Part shown: piece by piece, positions 16,845-29,000 of the stretch
How the letters are laid out: each line of letters opens with the position of its first letter
Position numbering within the stretch: position 1 is the stretch's first letter
Assembly (NCBI GenBank): GCA_902167325.1
Contig: LR632930.1
Location: 1,178,001-1,242,000 of the forward strand
Direction of reading: 5' to 3'
DNA from: Chitinophaga pinensis
Lineage (GTDB): Bacteria > Bacteroidota > Bacteroidia > Chitinophagales > Chitinophagaceae
Length of the DNA stretch: 64,000 nt
The notes under the pieces: generated by a model
Told to the model about the DNA's origin: nothing
What the model saw: the letters and a program-made list of their open reading frames with translations, nothing else
Database searches by the model: none
Made by a program: the position numbers and the translations under genes

Positions 16845-19418
16845 TTAATGTTCCACGAGTCCGGGCAGTGTTTGAATAAATGAAGTGCTTTGGCGGATGA
16901 CGATCATTTTCTGCTGGGCGTCCTTTTTCTGCTTATCCATTTTAAGATGATGGTAAATCCTGTCGAGGATACTGTAATTCAGCAGTGCGAATATCTTGAA
17001 GTCAAGTTTATGGGCCATATCCATCGCAGATTCTGCTGCGCGGATGGCTTTATTAAACTCCTGATCGTGTAAATAGATCTGGGCAGCCACGATTTTCTGT
17101 AGTGTTTCGAGGTGCTTGCCGTTGTAGAACTCGGCGGGGTAATGTTTAAGCACGTTTTCCACGTGCGTACTGATGCGGCGGGCGGGTTTTGTATCGCCGG
17201 TGCTGAGGTGTGCCTGTGCTTTCCAACAAAGCATCATGAGCCGGAAGGGGTCTGTACGGTTGAAAAGGATACTCGGATGTTGCTCAAACAGCCGGCTGGT
17301 GAATAACAGTAATTGATGATAATCGCCCAGCAGGAGGAAAATGAAACAAAGGGCGCGGTACACGGCTTCTTCTCCGGTAGTTAAGGTTTTATGGTTAGAG
17401 AAGTTCCAGCAGGATGCGTAGTGATACAGCTTTTCACGCATTTCGGGATTGGTTTGCCCGAATTTCAGGTATTCATAAATAAACAGGAAGGCATCATAAG
17501 GTGTAATCCACATATCGCTTGCCTTTTCACCGGAACAGAGCTTCCGGATGTTGGACAGTTCAATCTCACATTGTTCTGCATCCAGCTGCATCAGGGCCAT
17601 TACAAACAAATTGCAACGGATCTTCAGCTTATCGTCTGCCGACTCAGCCATGCCCAGTAAGGTGTTAAGTACTTTCCGCTTTTTGAAGTGCATAAAATCG
17701 TCGGCAATAAATTGACCAAACGGGTTCTTGCGGAAGTAACCCGGGGGGAAGATAGCGGAAAGTTGCTCCTGATGCGTGCCTTCCTGCTGGTAGTGGAGTA
17801 CCACATATTCCAGCAAATGCGCTTTCTCGCTGGTGGTCAGCGGAAGACGGAAAAAATCCCGGATGCCATCAACCTGGCTGCGGGTAATGGCATAGCGCAG
17901 CAGCCATTTAAATACGGAGATGCGGAAAGGACTCTGGGGGAAATCGTCCAGCACTTTTTCCAACAGCGGGGCGGCTACGTTTTGGCTGTAGCTGTTCACA
18001 TAGTGCATGGCAGTGAAATATTCCAGGAGGAAATTATGCGCGAAACGGACTTTCACGTTGAACATGATTTCCTGACTGAGATTTTCTTCCACTAATATAT
18101 TATCGGCCAGTAGTTCCTTGTAAGCGGGGAAATAATCAGCATTCTGGTTGAGCAGGCTGCTTTTATCAGTATATAAACCGGCTCTTCCCATATCCAGCAG
18201 TACCAGCAGCTTTTCGATGAGCTGCATTTTGAAGGAGTTCGCCGGGGAATGGAATACACGGTTCTGAATGAAACGGGAGATGATTTCGAACAGACTGAGG
18301 TTTTCATCTACGAACGATTGATCCGGTGTGTTGCTCAGCTGGCAGAAGAGCTGGAGATAGTAGGGATGGCGGAGGCGCTGGATGAAATTGTCGGAGAAGA
18401 GGCGTACTGTGGCGGGGTCGAAATCGAAGTTATACAGTACCGATTTCACTTCCTGATCCGTGAGCGCCGGGATATTGGTATTGGTTTCTTCATCCATTTC
18501 GGAACCGAGGTACCAGAACTTACGGAAAGCGGGATACTGGTGGGATTGATGAAATACATCACTCCAGGTGCTCGACCGGATGGAGAGGATGACCTTCACC
18601 CAGGGGTGGAGATCATTGGAATATACGAAGTCTTCGAGTTTATTATAGAGGAGCTTCATCTTGTCGACACTAAGGGCGATTTCGTCGAACCCGTCGATGA
18701 TAAGGATGAGTTTCCCGGATCGTTCTTCTGGCGTAGCGGAAAAATATTCCCGGAAGTTATCGCCATTGCCGAGGTTCAGCTGATTGTCGAGCCATGAAGA
18801 GAGGGAGAAACCTTTGAGGAGGAGGCTTCCGGTGGCATGAGCGTTGATGAACCAGCAGATATCCTGCGGGCATGCGGGTGTGCGGCTGAACCAGTAATGT
18901 TCGGCGGCGTGTACGAGTGCGGTGGATTTTCCCCAGCCGGCGGGGGCTATGAGGAAAGTGGCGGAGTATTTTGATTCGAGGAATTTCTCGATGTGTTGCT
19001 GGCAGTACTGGCGGGGCATGGTTTTCTCGAACGGCATGCCGCAGCGGTTGCGGAGGGTGAGGATGGTGTAATGGGAAACGGCAGTGGCTTTGCGGCGCAC
19101 ATCTTCCCATTTGGAGTTTTCCTGTACGGGTTGTTTGAACTGGAATTGTTTTTTGTAGAGCTGTGACTGAAAATCTTCCCAATCACGGTAACGGCAATAC
19201 TGCGCTAATGTGTTGAGGGTGTAACGGGAGAAGCTGTGTTGGGTGACGGCGAATCCGAACACACGTTTGAGTGTGGTTTCACTAACCAATTTACCGGTAT
19301 GGTTAAGGATAGCCTGTGTAAGGTGTTTACATTGGTTAGGCTGCAGGTTCTCGACGCCAAAATGCCTTAATACTTCTGATTGTAAGGTCATTATAAAGTC
19401 GTAGGACAGATCGATCAT
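16845..19418 (-). CDS. HTH-like N-terminus plus STAND/NACHT-type ATPase with helical repeat C-terminus
   Basis: 857 residues (an internal Met at residue 10 is an equally good start). Residues 20-85 form an HTH-like helical domain with LVSETTLKRVFGF and YTLNTLAQYCRYRDWEDF, a motif I know from the start of several Bacteroidota regulators. The P-loop is at 158-166 (APAGWGKST, very like the MalT-type loop), Walker B at 237-247 (LILIIDGFDEI) and a sensor Arg at 281 (LSIRSST). The remaining 500 residues are helical, TPR-like (AESAMDMAHKLDFKIFALLNYSILDRI). STAND ATPases are switch proteins that oligomerise on ligand binding; some control transcription, others trigger antiviral death. No separate toxic effector domain is visible, which favours a regulator. 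It is divergent from the giant adhesin gene. Confidence 0.82.
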   Translation of the reverse strand: MIDLSYDFIMTLQSEVLRHFGVENLQPNQCKHLTQAILNHTGKLVSETTLKRVFGFAVTQHSFSRYTLNTLAQYCRYRDWEDFQSQLYKKQFQFKQPVQENSKWEDVRRKATAVSHYTILTLRNRCGMPFEKTMPRQYCQQHIEKFLESKYSATFLIAPAGWGKSTALVHAAEHYWFSRTPACPQDICWFINAHATGSLLLKGFSLSSWLDNQLNLGNGDNFREYFSATPEERSGKLILIIDGFDEIALSVDKMKLLYNKLEDFVYSNDLHPWVKVILSIRSSTWSDVFHQSHQYPAFRKFWYLGSEMDEETNTNIPALTDQEVKSVLYNFDFDPATVRLFSDNFIQRLRHPYYLQLFCQLSNTPDQSFVDENLSLFEIISRFIQNRVFHSPANSFKMQLIEKLLVLLDMGRAGLYTDKSSLLNQNADYFPAYKELLADNILVEENLSQEIMFNVKVRFAHNFLLEYFTAMHYVNSYSQNVAAPLLEKVLDDFPQSPFRISVFKWLLRYAITRSQVDGIRDFFRLPLTTSEKAHLLEYVVLHYQQEGTHQEQLSAIFPPGYFRKNPFGQFIADDFMHFKKRKVLNTLLGMAESADDKLKIRCNLFVMALMQLDAEQCEIELSNIRKLCSGEKASDMWITPYDAFLFIYEYLKFGQTNPEMREKLYHYASCWNFSNHKTLTTGEEAVYRALCFIFLLLGDYHQLLLFTSRLFEQHPSILFNRTDPFRLMMLCWKAQAHLSTGDTKPARRISTHVENVLKHYPAEFYNGKHLETLQKIVAAQIYLHDQEFNKAIRAAESAMDMAHKLDFKIFALLNYSILDRIYHHLKMDKQKKDAQQKMIVIRQSTSFIQTLPGLVEH

Positions 19419-20092
19419 AAGGGCAATTACAATTAATGGATTATGGTATACTGGGACCCTGATTGAAATGAATAAATACGTAATAGAATGAACGTTTGGA
19501 TTTTGTTTTTTAACAAATGAACAAAATGAACGGCCGGCATCATATTAGTAATTTGTTCGTATTGTATTGATAGTCAGTTTTATATAGAATATTAAATAGT
19601 TCATTTTCTCTAAAAATAATCTGTGTTCCTAACTATATTGATAATGAGAGAGCAGAATATGAGTAAAGGTTGAACGGCTGTAAGCAATACGTTAGTCATT
19701 TGACCTATCCATGACATAACTAATGAATAACCCCGATACACTTAATGAATAGAAAATGTTCAAATAAATGAATAATGAACAAAATGAACAGCTATTGCAT
19801 GAATGAACGACATGGCGATTTCTGAACGGAATGGATAAGAATGGCGTATCCATACATCTCCCGGGCCATTTAATTTAGCGCTACAATCGCTTCGAGAATC
19901 TATGAATAAACCGATGAATGCATCCTATCAAAAACAAATGAAGACCAGTTCTGTATCCTGCATCTTTTTGACAGACATTCTCCTTTATCATCGTCTTTGC
20001 TAGTCCGGGAACCCCTGCTTCCAACCAAAAGCTGGATTTCCCCATGTGTCCGAACCGATCAACACAAGCTTATAAACCCAAACCATTGTCGT
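19419..20092. promoter_or_regulatory. 674-bp AT-rich divergent intergenic region with clustered ATGAAC motifs
   Basis: A 16-mer AATGAACAAAATGAAC occurs twice, at 19516-19531 and 19774-19789. Further AATGAAC or AATGAAT units lie at about 19487, 19734, 19745, 19768 and 19799, and the complement GTTCATT near 19601. They fill the gap between the STAND gene and the adhesin gene and may be operators. No convincing gene is seen here. The region 19997-20092 is open in the adhesin frame but has no signal peptide. Confidence 0.5.
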
Positions 20093-23000
20093 ATGAGTTG
20101 TAATGTTACTCCGAATTGCTTATTGCGCTTTTTATTCGTGCTCTCCGCAGCTTTCCTGCTCGGCAAAGCCGGAAACGCGCGCGCTGCCACCCCCGCAGCA
20201 TATAATCAATATTGGTGGTATCCGGAACAATCCCCTGTACCTATCCTCGAAGATTGGTTTGGGAAATCCCCGATGTTGCATGGCGATGCCAGATTTTCCT
20301 GGCTAAACGCACCGGCTGTACGTAATTTCTTCGCCGCAGGTCCCATTTTTTCCCGTGGTACCACAGCCTCCAACATCACATCCATCACCTGTATCGGTTG
20401 CACCATAACCGATCCCGGCAACTCGATCGATAACGATCCCAACACAGCCGCCTTATATAATATGGCACTGGGCCTCGTTGCTGAAATGGGACAACGGATC
20501 GTATTCCCTGGCACCTATGAAGCGGGAGACAGCCTCGTGGTCGATTTCGCACTCACCACTTCTGGCCTGGTGGATGCTTCCGTGCTGAACAATGTGCGGG
20601 TGAGAACGTACCTCGGCGGTGGCAGCACCGTCCGGCAGGATGTGCGCCTCGGCACTTCAGTCAATGTTCAGCTCCTTGGCATTGGCTCCACCGGTAAAAG
20701 AAGGGCTGTAATCCCCATCACTCAGCAATTCGACCAGGTTGCCATTACCTTTGGCGGCCTCGTGAGTCTCAGCTACGATATGCAATTGTTCCAGGCTGCC
20801 GCTGTGGTACCTGTTACGATAACTCCTTCCGCCGATCCTATCATCAGTCCTGCCGGCCAGGCTGCTACGATGACAGCTACCCACCGCCTTGGTGCCGCCA
20901 CCTTCCGCTGGTACGATGCTCCCACCGGCGGTACACTGCTGCACACCGGCGCTACCTATGCACCTGTGCTTACCCGCGGTGTTCATGATTATTTTGTGGA
21001 AGCAACTACCACGTCAGACGGCCTCACAGGGATCCTTCGTACCGGCACTACGGTAGACGTAGGGGGCGGCCCGGGCCTGCTCTGGAGCTATGGAGATCAG
21101 GAAGAAAGCCCTAAACTGGGTGGCGTATGCGCCCTTTGCACAGTGACTGATCCTGCCAATGCAATTGATGCGGATCCCAATACTTACAGTACTATTTCAG
21201 CTCCCGTTGGGGTGCTTAGCTCCGTTGGGCAGCTCATTAAATTCCCCGGTATCTATCAGTCGGGAGACAGTATCGTGCTCGATCTGGAACTACCAGGCGT
21301 TGTTTATACCAAATCACTGCTTACCAATATTTCCCTTCAGCCATACCTGGGAACAACTCCCGCCGGCGCTTCAGTTAGTCTCGGTACTGATCTCATTCAC
21401 GTACAGGCGCTTGGTTTAGGACTTGGTGGTACGCCCAAATTCCGTGTAAGCATTCCTGCTACTGCTTCCTTCGATGGGGTACAGGTAAACCTCAATGCTT
21501 TGGTCGCTGAACTCGGCACGTTACGCGTTTACGAAGCCGTGGCCATGATCCCGGTTGCGGTAACACCTGCTGCGCCCGTAGTACCTTATGGAACATCTGC
21601 CAGTCTCAACGCCACAGTGCGCCCGGCCGGAGCTACTTTTGCCTGGTATACAACCCCCACGGGCGGTTCGCCGGTTAGCACCAGTGCCACATTCAATACA
21701 CCCAACCTTACCCGCAGCACTACTTATTATGTGGAAGCGTTATCCGGCGGAGTTACCAGTTACTTACGTACTGCAGTACCTGTAAGGGTTGGAGGCACTG
21801 ATGGGCCGCTCTGGACATTCGGGGATACTGAAACCAGCCCTGTTCTCAGCGGCGTGTGCGTAGGTTGCTCGGTTACCAATCCCGTACTTGCCGTAGATCA
21901 GGATACTACTACTGCATCCACTATCAATATAACTGCCGGTGTGCTTTCCAACGCAGGGCAGCTGATCCGTTTCCCGGGTAATTATCATGCGGGAGACAGT
22001 ATCATTCTCGACCTCGGCATCCCTGCAGGCCAGTTACTTTCACTGCAGCTGCTGGGCAGCATCCGCATTGAAACTTTCAACGGCAGCACCGCTAACAATG
22101 ATGCCGCTGCTTTCAATTCTGCGCTTGCCGCTGCACAGACATTGGGAATTGGTGTAGGGCCAACCGGTAAATTCCGCGTAACACTCCCGGCAGGTACTGA
22201 TTTCGATGCGGTTCAGATTTCACTGTCTCCGGTGATCGGTGGTTTGGCAAGCCTTCAGGTATTTGAGGCCACGGCTACTATTCCGGTGATCGTGAATCCT
22301 GCCACACAAACGGTTCCCTACAATACTACTGCAACTATCACGGCTGCCAACAGGCTTTCTACAGCCACATTCAACTGGTATACCACGCCAACAGGCGGGT
22401 CACCGGTGTTTACAGGCGCTACTTTCAATACACCGAATCTTACCGCAAGAGCACGCTACTATGTAGCAGCGAGTACGCCTGACGGGAAAACAAGCTTTAA
22501 CCGTACACTTGCAACCGTTAACCTCGGTGGCGGTGCAGGTCCATTGTGGACGTATGGTTTTGAAGAAGAAAGCCCTAAGCTTGGCGGCGTTTGCCTGCTT
22601 TGCTCCGTGACTGATCCTAACAATGCCGTAGATGGTAACCCTAATACCTTCAGCACATTATCTTCACCTGTAGGTGTAGCAAGTACAGTTGGCCAGCTGA
22701 TCCGTTTCCCCGGAATTTATCAGGCGGGCGACAGCATTATCCTCGACCTGGAGCTGCCCGGTGTGCTTTATACGAAATCCATCCTGACCAATATTTCACT
22801 GCAACCTTACCTTGGTGCAGCAACAGCAGGTTCCGCCATCAATCTCGGCACCGATCTTATTAATGTGCAGGCGCTGGGTGTTGGACTGGGCGGTACGCCT
22901 AAGTTCAGGGTGAGCATTCCTGCCACTACATCTTTCGATGGTGTGCAGGTAAATCTGAATGCGGTATTAGCCGAACTGGCTACCTTGCGGATTTACGAAG

Positions 23001-26000
23001 CCGTGGCCATGATACCGGTTGTGGTAACTCCCAACCCTGCAGTTGTCCCTTATGGAACACCTGCCAGCCTTGCTGCTACTGTACGCCCGGCAGGAGCCAC
23101 GTTCGCATGGTATACTACTCCCACGGGCGGTTCGCCGGTTAGCACGAGCACCACTTTCAATACACCTAATCTCACACGTAGTACTACATATTATGTTGAA
23201 GCGGTAGCAGGCGGTGTAACAAGTTATGTGCGTACGGCAGTTCCTGTAACGGTTGGCGGTGCAGACGGGCCGCTGTGGACCCATGGTGATACACAGGTAA
23301 GTCCGGTATTGAGCGGTATTTGCCTTGGTTGCGCGGTAAACAGTCCGGAGCTGGCAGTAGATGAGGATACAACTACAGCATCAACAATCAGCATCCCGCT
23401 CGGTGTGCTTTCCAGTGCCGGTCAGCTGATCCGCTTCCCGGGAAATTATCATTCCGGCGACAGCATCATCTTTGACCTTGCAATTCCTGCCGGTCAGTTG
23501 CTTTCCCTGCAATTACTGAACAGCATTCAGATAGAAACATTTAATGGCAGCACATCCAACAATGATGCTGCGGCATTCAATTCAGCGCTTGCTAATGCGC
23601 AGGCACTGGGAATTGGGGTAGGGTCCACCGGTAAATTCAGGGTAACGCTGCCTGCCACAGCAGATTTCAATGCGGTGCAGATTTCTCTTGCACCGGCAGT
23701 GGGCGGGTTAAGTAACCTGCAGGTGTTTGAAGCTACGGCCATGGTGCCCGTTACGGTAACGCCTGCCGTACAAACTATTCCGCTCAACACTTCCGCTACT
23801 ATTGCAGCTGCCAACCGCCTGTCTCCAGTAACATTCGACTGGTTTACATCCCCCACCGGCGGTACATCAGTATTTACAGGTTCCACTTTCAATACACCAA
23901 ACCTTTCCCGTCAAACTTTATACTACGTTGAAGCCAGCACGCCCGATGGCAAGAAGAGCTATGTGCGTACACTGGCAACTGTGAATGTTGGTGGCGGTCC
24001 TGGCCCACTTTGGACATACGGTGATCGTCAGGAAGGTCCTGCCATCAACGGTATCTGTGTTGGCTGCAATATTTCTGATGCAGCGAATGCGGTGGATGAA
24101 GATACCACCACCTCTTCCCTGATCAGCATGCCGCTGGGAGCATTGGGAAGCATTTCACAGATTATTCATTTCCCGGGTGTTTACCAGGCAGGCGACAGCA
24201 TTGCGCTGTTCCTTGAGTTACCTGATCAGCTATTCAGTTTAACAGCACTTGGTGGGTTAACGGCTCAAACCTATACCGGCAATACGCCGAATGGTGATGC
24301 TATTGCACTGAACAGTAGTTTGGTGAGATTAGAGCCGCTTGGCGTTGGTGTGGGCAGCACTGGTAAATTCAGGGTTACCTTCCCGGTTGGGCAGTCCTTC
24401 GATGGTGTTAGCATCGGTACATCTGCTGCTCTTGCCGGATTAAGCGGGCTGCGTGTATATGAGGCGGTGGCTTTCATGCCATTAACTATTACACCACCGG
24501 CACCGGTTATTCCTTCCGGTTCCACTGCTTCGATGACTGCAAACGTCCGCGCTCCGGGCGCTACCTATTCCTGGTTCCAGGATCAAACGGGAGGAACCGC
24601 TGTTGGCAATGCCGCTGCGTTTACAACACCTGTGCTTACCCGAACCAAAACTTATTTCGCAGAAGCCTTCACTCCGTCTGACGGTAAGCGGAGCTTCTCG
24701 CGTACATCTGCTACCGTTACCGTAAATGGTGGCCCCGGCCCCTTATGGACATACGGCGACCTGCAGCAAAGTCCGCTTATCGGCGGTGTCTGCCTTGGTT
24801 GCAGTGTATTGAATCCTAACCTGGCGGTAGATCAGGATACAACAACAGCATCGCAGATAGTGATGACGGTAGGTGCCGGCGGATCTGTTGGTCAACTGAT
24901 TAAATTCCCAGGTACATACCAGGCGGGCGACAGTATTGCCCTGTTCCTCGGCGTGCCGAATCAAATACTCAGCACACAGCTGCTTTCAGGCATCCGGGTA
25001 GAGACTTATTCCGGTTCCACGCCAAATGGTAATCCCATTACCCTTGATGCCGACCTTGTGAACCTTCAGGCACTCGGGCTGGATGTAACCGGTAACGTGA
25101 GTAAATTCAAGGTAGTATTACCGGCCACCAGCGGTTTTGACGGCGTGCGGGTAGATCTGAACGGCCTGGTGACGGCGTTGGGCAACCTCAATATATATGA
25201 AGCTGCTGCCTTTGTGCCCGTAACAGTAGTGCCGCCAAGCGCTATAGTGCCTTTCGGTGGCGATACCACCTTCAATGCTTCCATCCGCTTCCCCGGTACA
25301 ACGTTTACCTGGTACGAAACGCCTACCGGTGGCGTACCTGTTGCAACGGGAGCCACCTTCAATACACCTGTACTGCTGAAGGATAAAACGTACTATGTAC
25401 AGGCTGCAACGCCTGATGGCCTTACCAGTTTCATCCGTACCAGTGTTCCGATTACCGTAACGGTAGGTCCGGCCAGCCCTGATCTGTCATGTGGCCGCGG
25501 CACCCTTTCAACTGCTACGGGTACATTAGGACTTTGCCTGCTGTGCGGTGTAGATGATGCGGCCCTTGCAGTAGATGATAATCCGCAAACTTCTTCGTCG
25601 CTCCACCTGCCGGTGGGGCTGTTGGGCGGATCGGTTTACCAGCGCATCTCATTCCCTCAGTCCAGTACGCCGGGTGATTCGCTGCGTGTAGTAATTGGTT
25701 CTACCACAGGCCTTCTTGATCTGAACCTGCTGGCAGGTACATCTGTACGTCCAAGGATGGGTGCAACAGAAAATGCGGCAGATGTAAGAACACTGAACAG
25801 CGGATTGTTGAACCTGCAATTGTTGAACGGCGGTACGCAAAGTGTGGTGTCTTTTGTTCCAAGCCAGGTATTCAATAACGTGGAAATCAGGCTTACAGGC
25901 GTAGTATCCGCACTGAATGAAATCAATGTATTCTATGTACAACAGATAACTGCCCGTCCCTCCATCGCGGCAGATACCGTAAACGTGTGCAGTGGTCAAA

Positions 26001-29000
26001 CCGCTACACTGAATGCCACTGTGCCTGCGGGTAATACAGTACGCTGGTACAGTACCGCAACCGGAGGTACCCCGCTGTCAACCGGTGCATCTTTCACCAC
26101 CCCGGCTATTACGGCAAACACAGTGTACTATGCAGAAGCGGTTTCCGGTACTACCAATTGCCCGAGCGAAACACGGGTGCCGGTAGTAGTGGAAGTAGGA
26201 CTGGCTGATGTTACGGTGACTGCTAATTCAGTAACCATTCCTCAGGGCAGCACGGCTACGTTTACGGTAGATAATCCGAATGTTGCGCTGACATACAAAT
26301 GGTATGAAGTTCCTGTTGGAGGTACGGCTGTATTCACTGGTTCCAGCTTTACAACACCAGCACTGCAATCTACCACTACTTACTATGTGGAAGCAACCAA
26401 TGCAACAGGTTGCGCCAGTGCCCAGCGTGTTGCTGTTGTGGCAAATGTGACGATTACCAATCCGGATGTGCCTTGCGATATTGCTACCACACAGGTAAGC
26501 AATGTGAATGGCATATGTATCGGATGTTTTGTAGATAACCAGGGCGCTGCAGTGGATGCAAGTGCCACTTCCAGCTCATCGCTCCATGTGGTGGCAGGAT
26601 TGCTGGGTGCTTATGCACAGCAAACGCTGATCTTCCCGACATCGAGTGACGCAGGAGACAGTGTCCGGCTGCTGATATCATTCACCGGTTCACTGGCCGA
26701 TGTAGCCCTGCTGGGTGGAACGCAAATTGCGACTTATAATGGAACAACCTTTAATAACGATCGTGTAGCCCTGAACAACAGCCTGGTTAATCTGCGGCTG
26801 CTGGCTGGCAATACACAGGCTATTGTAGCCTTTGCACCTACAGCGGTGTTCGACAGGGTGGAAGTACGCCTTAATTCCGGCGTAGCTTCACTTATCTCCG
26901 CAGTAAATGTTCACTATGCGCAGCGTCTTGTACCAGTACCTGAAGTAACACCGGATACTGTGACAATCTGTGCCGGAGGTACCGCAACCTTCAACGTTAC
27001 ACCGAAACCAAATACGCAGTTCCGCTGGTATACTGTGCCTGCAGGTGGATCGCCCATTGCTTCCGGAACATCCTTCACAACCGGACCGGTTTCTGTTGAT
27101 TCCGTTTTCTATGTGGAAGCAGTGAAAACATCTACTAATTGCGCGAATCCTGTAAGAACACGGGCATTTGTGAAAATGGGCGTAGCGCCCGCAGCACCAA
27201 CCGTTGAAAACACAACAGTCACCACCTGCGAAGGCACATCTGCCATCCTGAGGGCCACAGCTCCTGCAGGTGCCACCTTCAACTGGTATACTTCGGCAAC
27301 AGGAGGTACATCTGTATTTACTGGTGCGGCATTTACCACTCCGGTACTCGACAGCTCGGTAATTTATTATGTAGATGCTGTATCGACCGGCGGTTGCGCC
27401 AGTGCAACGAGAACTGCAGTACAGGTAAATGTAACAACCCGGCCGGCCACACCCGATGTAACCCCGGCAAGCGCTGCGGTTTGTATTGGTGGAAGCGCTT
27501 CCCTTACGGCAACATCCACCACCGCGGGTGTTGACTTCAGGTGGTACAGCGACGCAGGATTAACCAATCTTGTATTCACCGGTCCTGTCTTCAATACACC
27601 GGCTATCGCCGCTAATACCACTTATTACGTTGTTGCAGCAAGCGGCCAATGTGTTAGTACAACGCCCCGTACTGTAAGCGTATTGATAGAAGCAGCCCCG
27701 GCCGCACCAATTGTTACCATCAACCCTGCAACGGGTATTGTAGAATACGGCCAAACTGCTACGCTGACGATCAGTGGTCCGCAGGCTGGTGCAACCTATA
27801 ACTGGTACCTTGCTCCAACTGGAGGAAGTCCTGTTAGTACCGGACTTTCCTTCACTACGCCACAACTTACCAATACAACCACCTTCTATGCCGAAACGGT
27901 ATCTGCAGGCGGTTGCGCGAGCAGCACACGGACCGCAGTTACAGTGAATGTGAACCGCGACTTTAACCCCGGTTGTGATTTTGCCAATGCGGCAACATCA
28001 TCCATAAATGGCATTTGCCTACTTTGCGCAGTTAATAATCCGGACAATGCGGTAGATAATGATACCACTAACTTCGCGAACATCTCCATCCCGGTTGGTG
28101 TTGCAGGCGATGTAACTTACACACTGACCTTCCCGTCAATCGCTGCAGCAGGTGATACGGTGAAACTGCGCTTTGCTACACCAACAGGCCTTCTGGATGC
28201 AGCAGCGCTGGGCCGTCTGGAAATCACTTCATTCAATGGAACCACTTCTAATAACGATACCAGGGCGCTGAATAACTCTCTGGTACAGGTAGACCTGCTT
28301 GGCGGTGCTAACCAGCAAGTAGTGCTGTTTGCGCCGGGTGGCAGTTATAACCGCATCCAGCTGAGGGTTCGCAGCCTGGTTGGTGCGTTAATGAACGTGA
28401 ATGTTTATTATGCAAACAGGGTTCTGGCTACGCCGCGTATTTCAACCAGCGACAGCACTATCTGTGCTGGCAGTACAGCTACGCTGACCGCTACCGCTTC
28501 AGACAGCGCTACAGTACGATGGTATACGCAGGCAACTGGCGGCACACCTGTATTTACAGGCAAAGTGTTTACCACGCCGGTACTTAATGCAACAATAACT
28601 TACTTTGCCGAAAGCTTCCGCGCATCTACCAATTGTGCGAATCCTGTACGCACTGCAGTAACAGTGAATGTGTTGCCGGTGCCACCGTCTCCTGCCATCA
28701 TTGCAGGCGATACCACTATCTGCTCCGGAAACAATGCGATCCTGAAGGCACGTCCGTCAGACCCATCGCTCACGATCCGCTGGTTTGCAGCAGCAACCGG
28801 TGGTACACCGCTGAGCCTCGACAGTGTATTTGTAACAGCTGCCCTTTCGGCTAATACGACTTATTATGTAGAAGCATACAATGGAACATGTGGATCTGCG
28901 GCCCGTACTTCGGTTACGGTTACTGTGAGCACGGCAGCGCCGGCTCCGGTACTGGAAGCTGACAGTCTGGGCATCTGCGCAGGAGCCAACGCCACCCTGC

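Noticed and set aside
19997..20092. Earlier start for the giant gene
   Set aside because: The 32 extra residues precede and would hide a normal signal peptide that begins at 20093.
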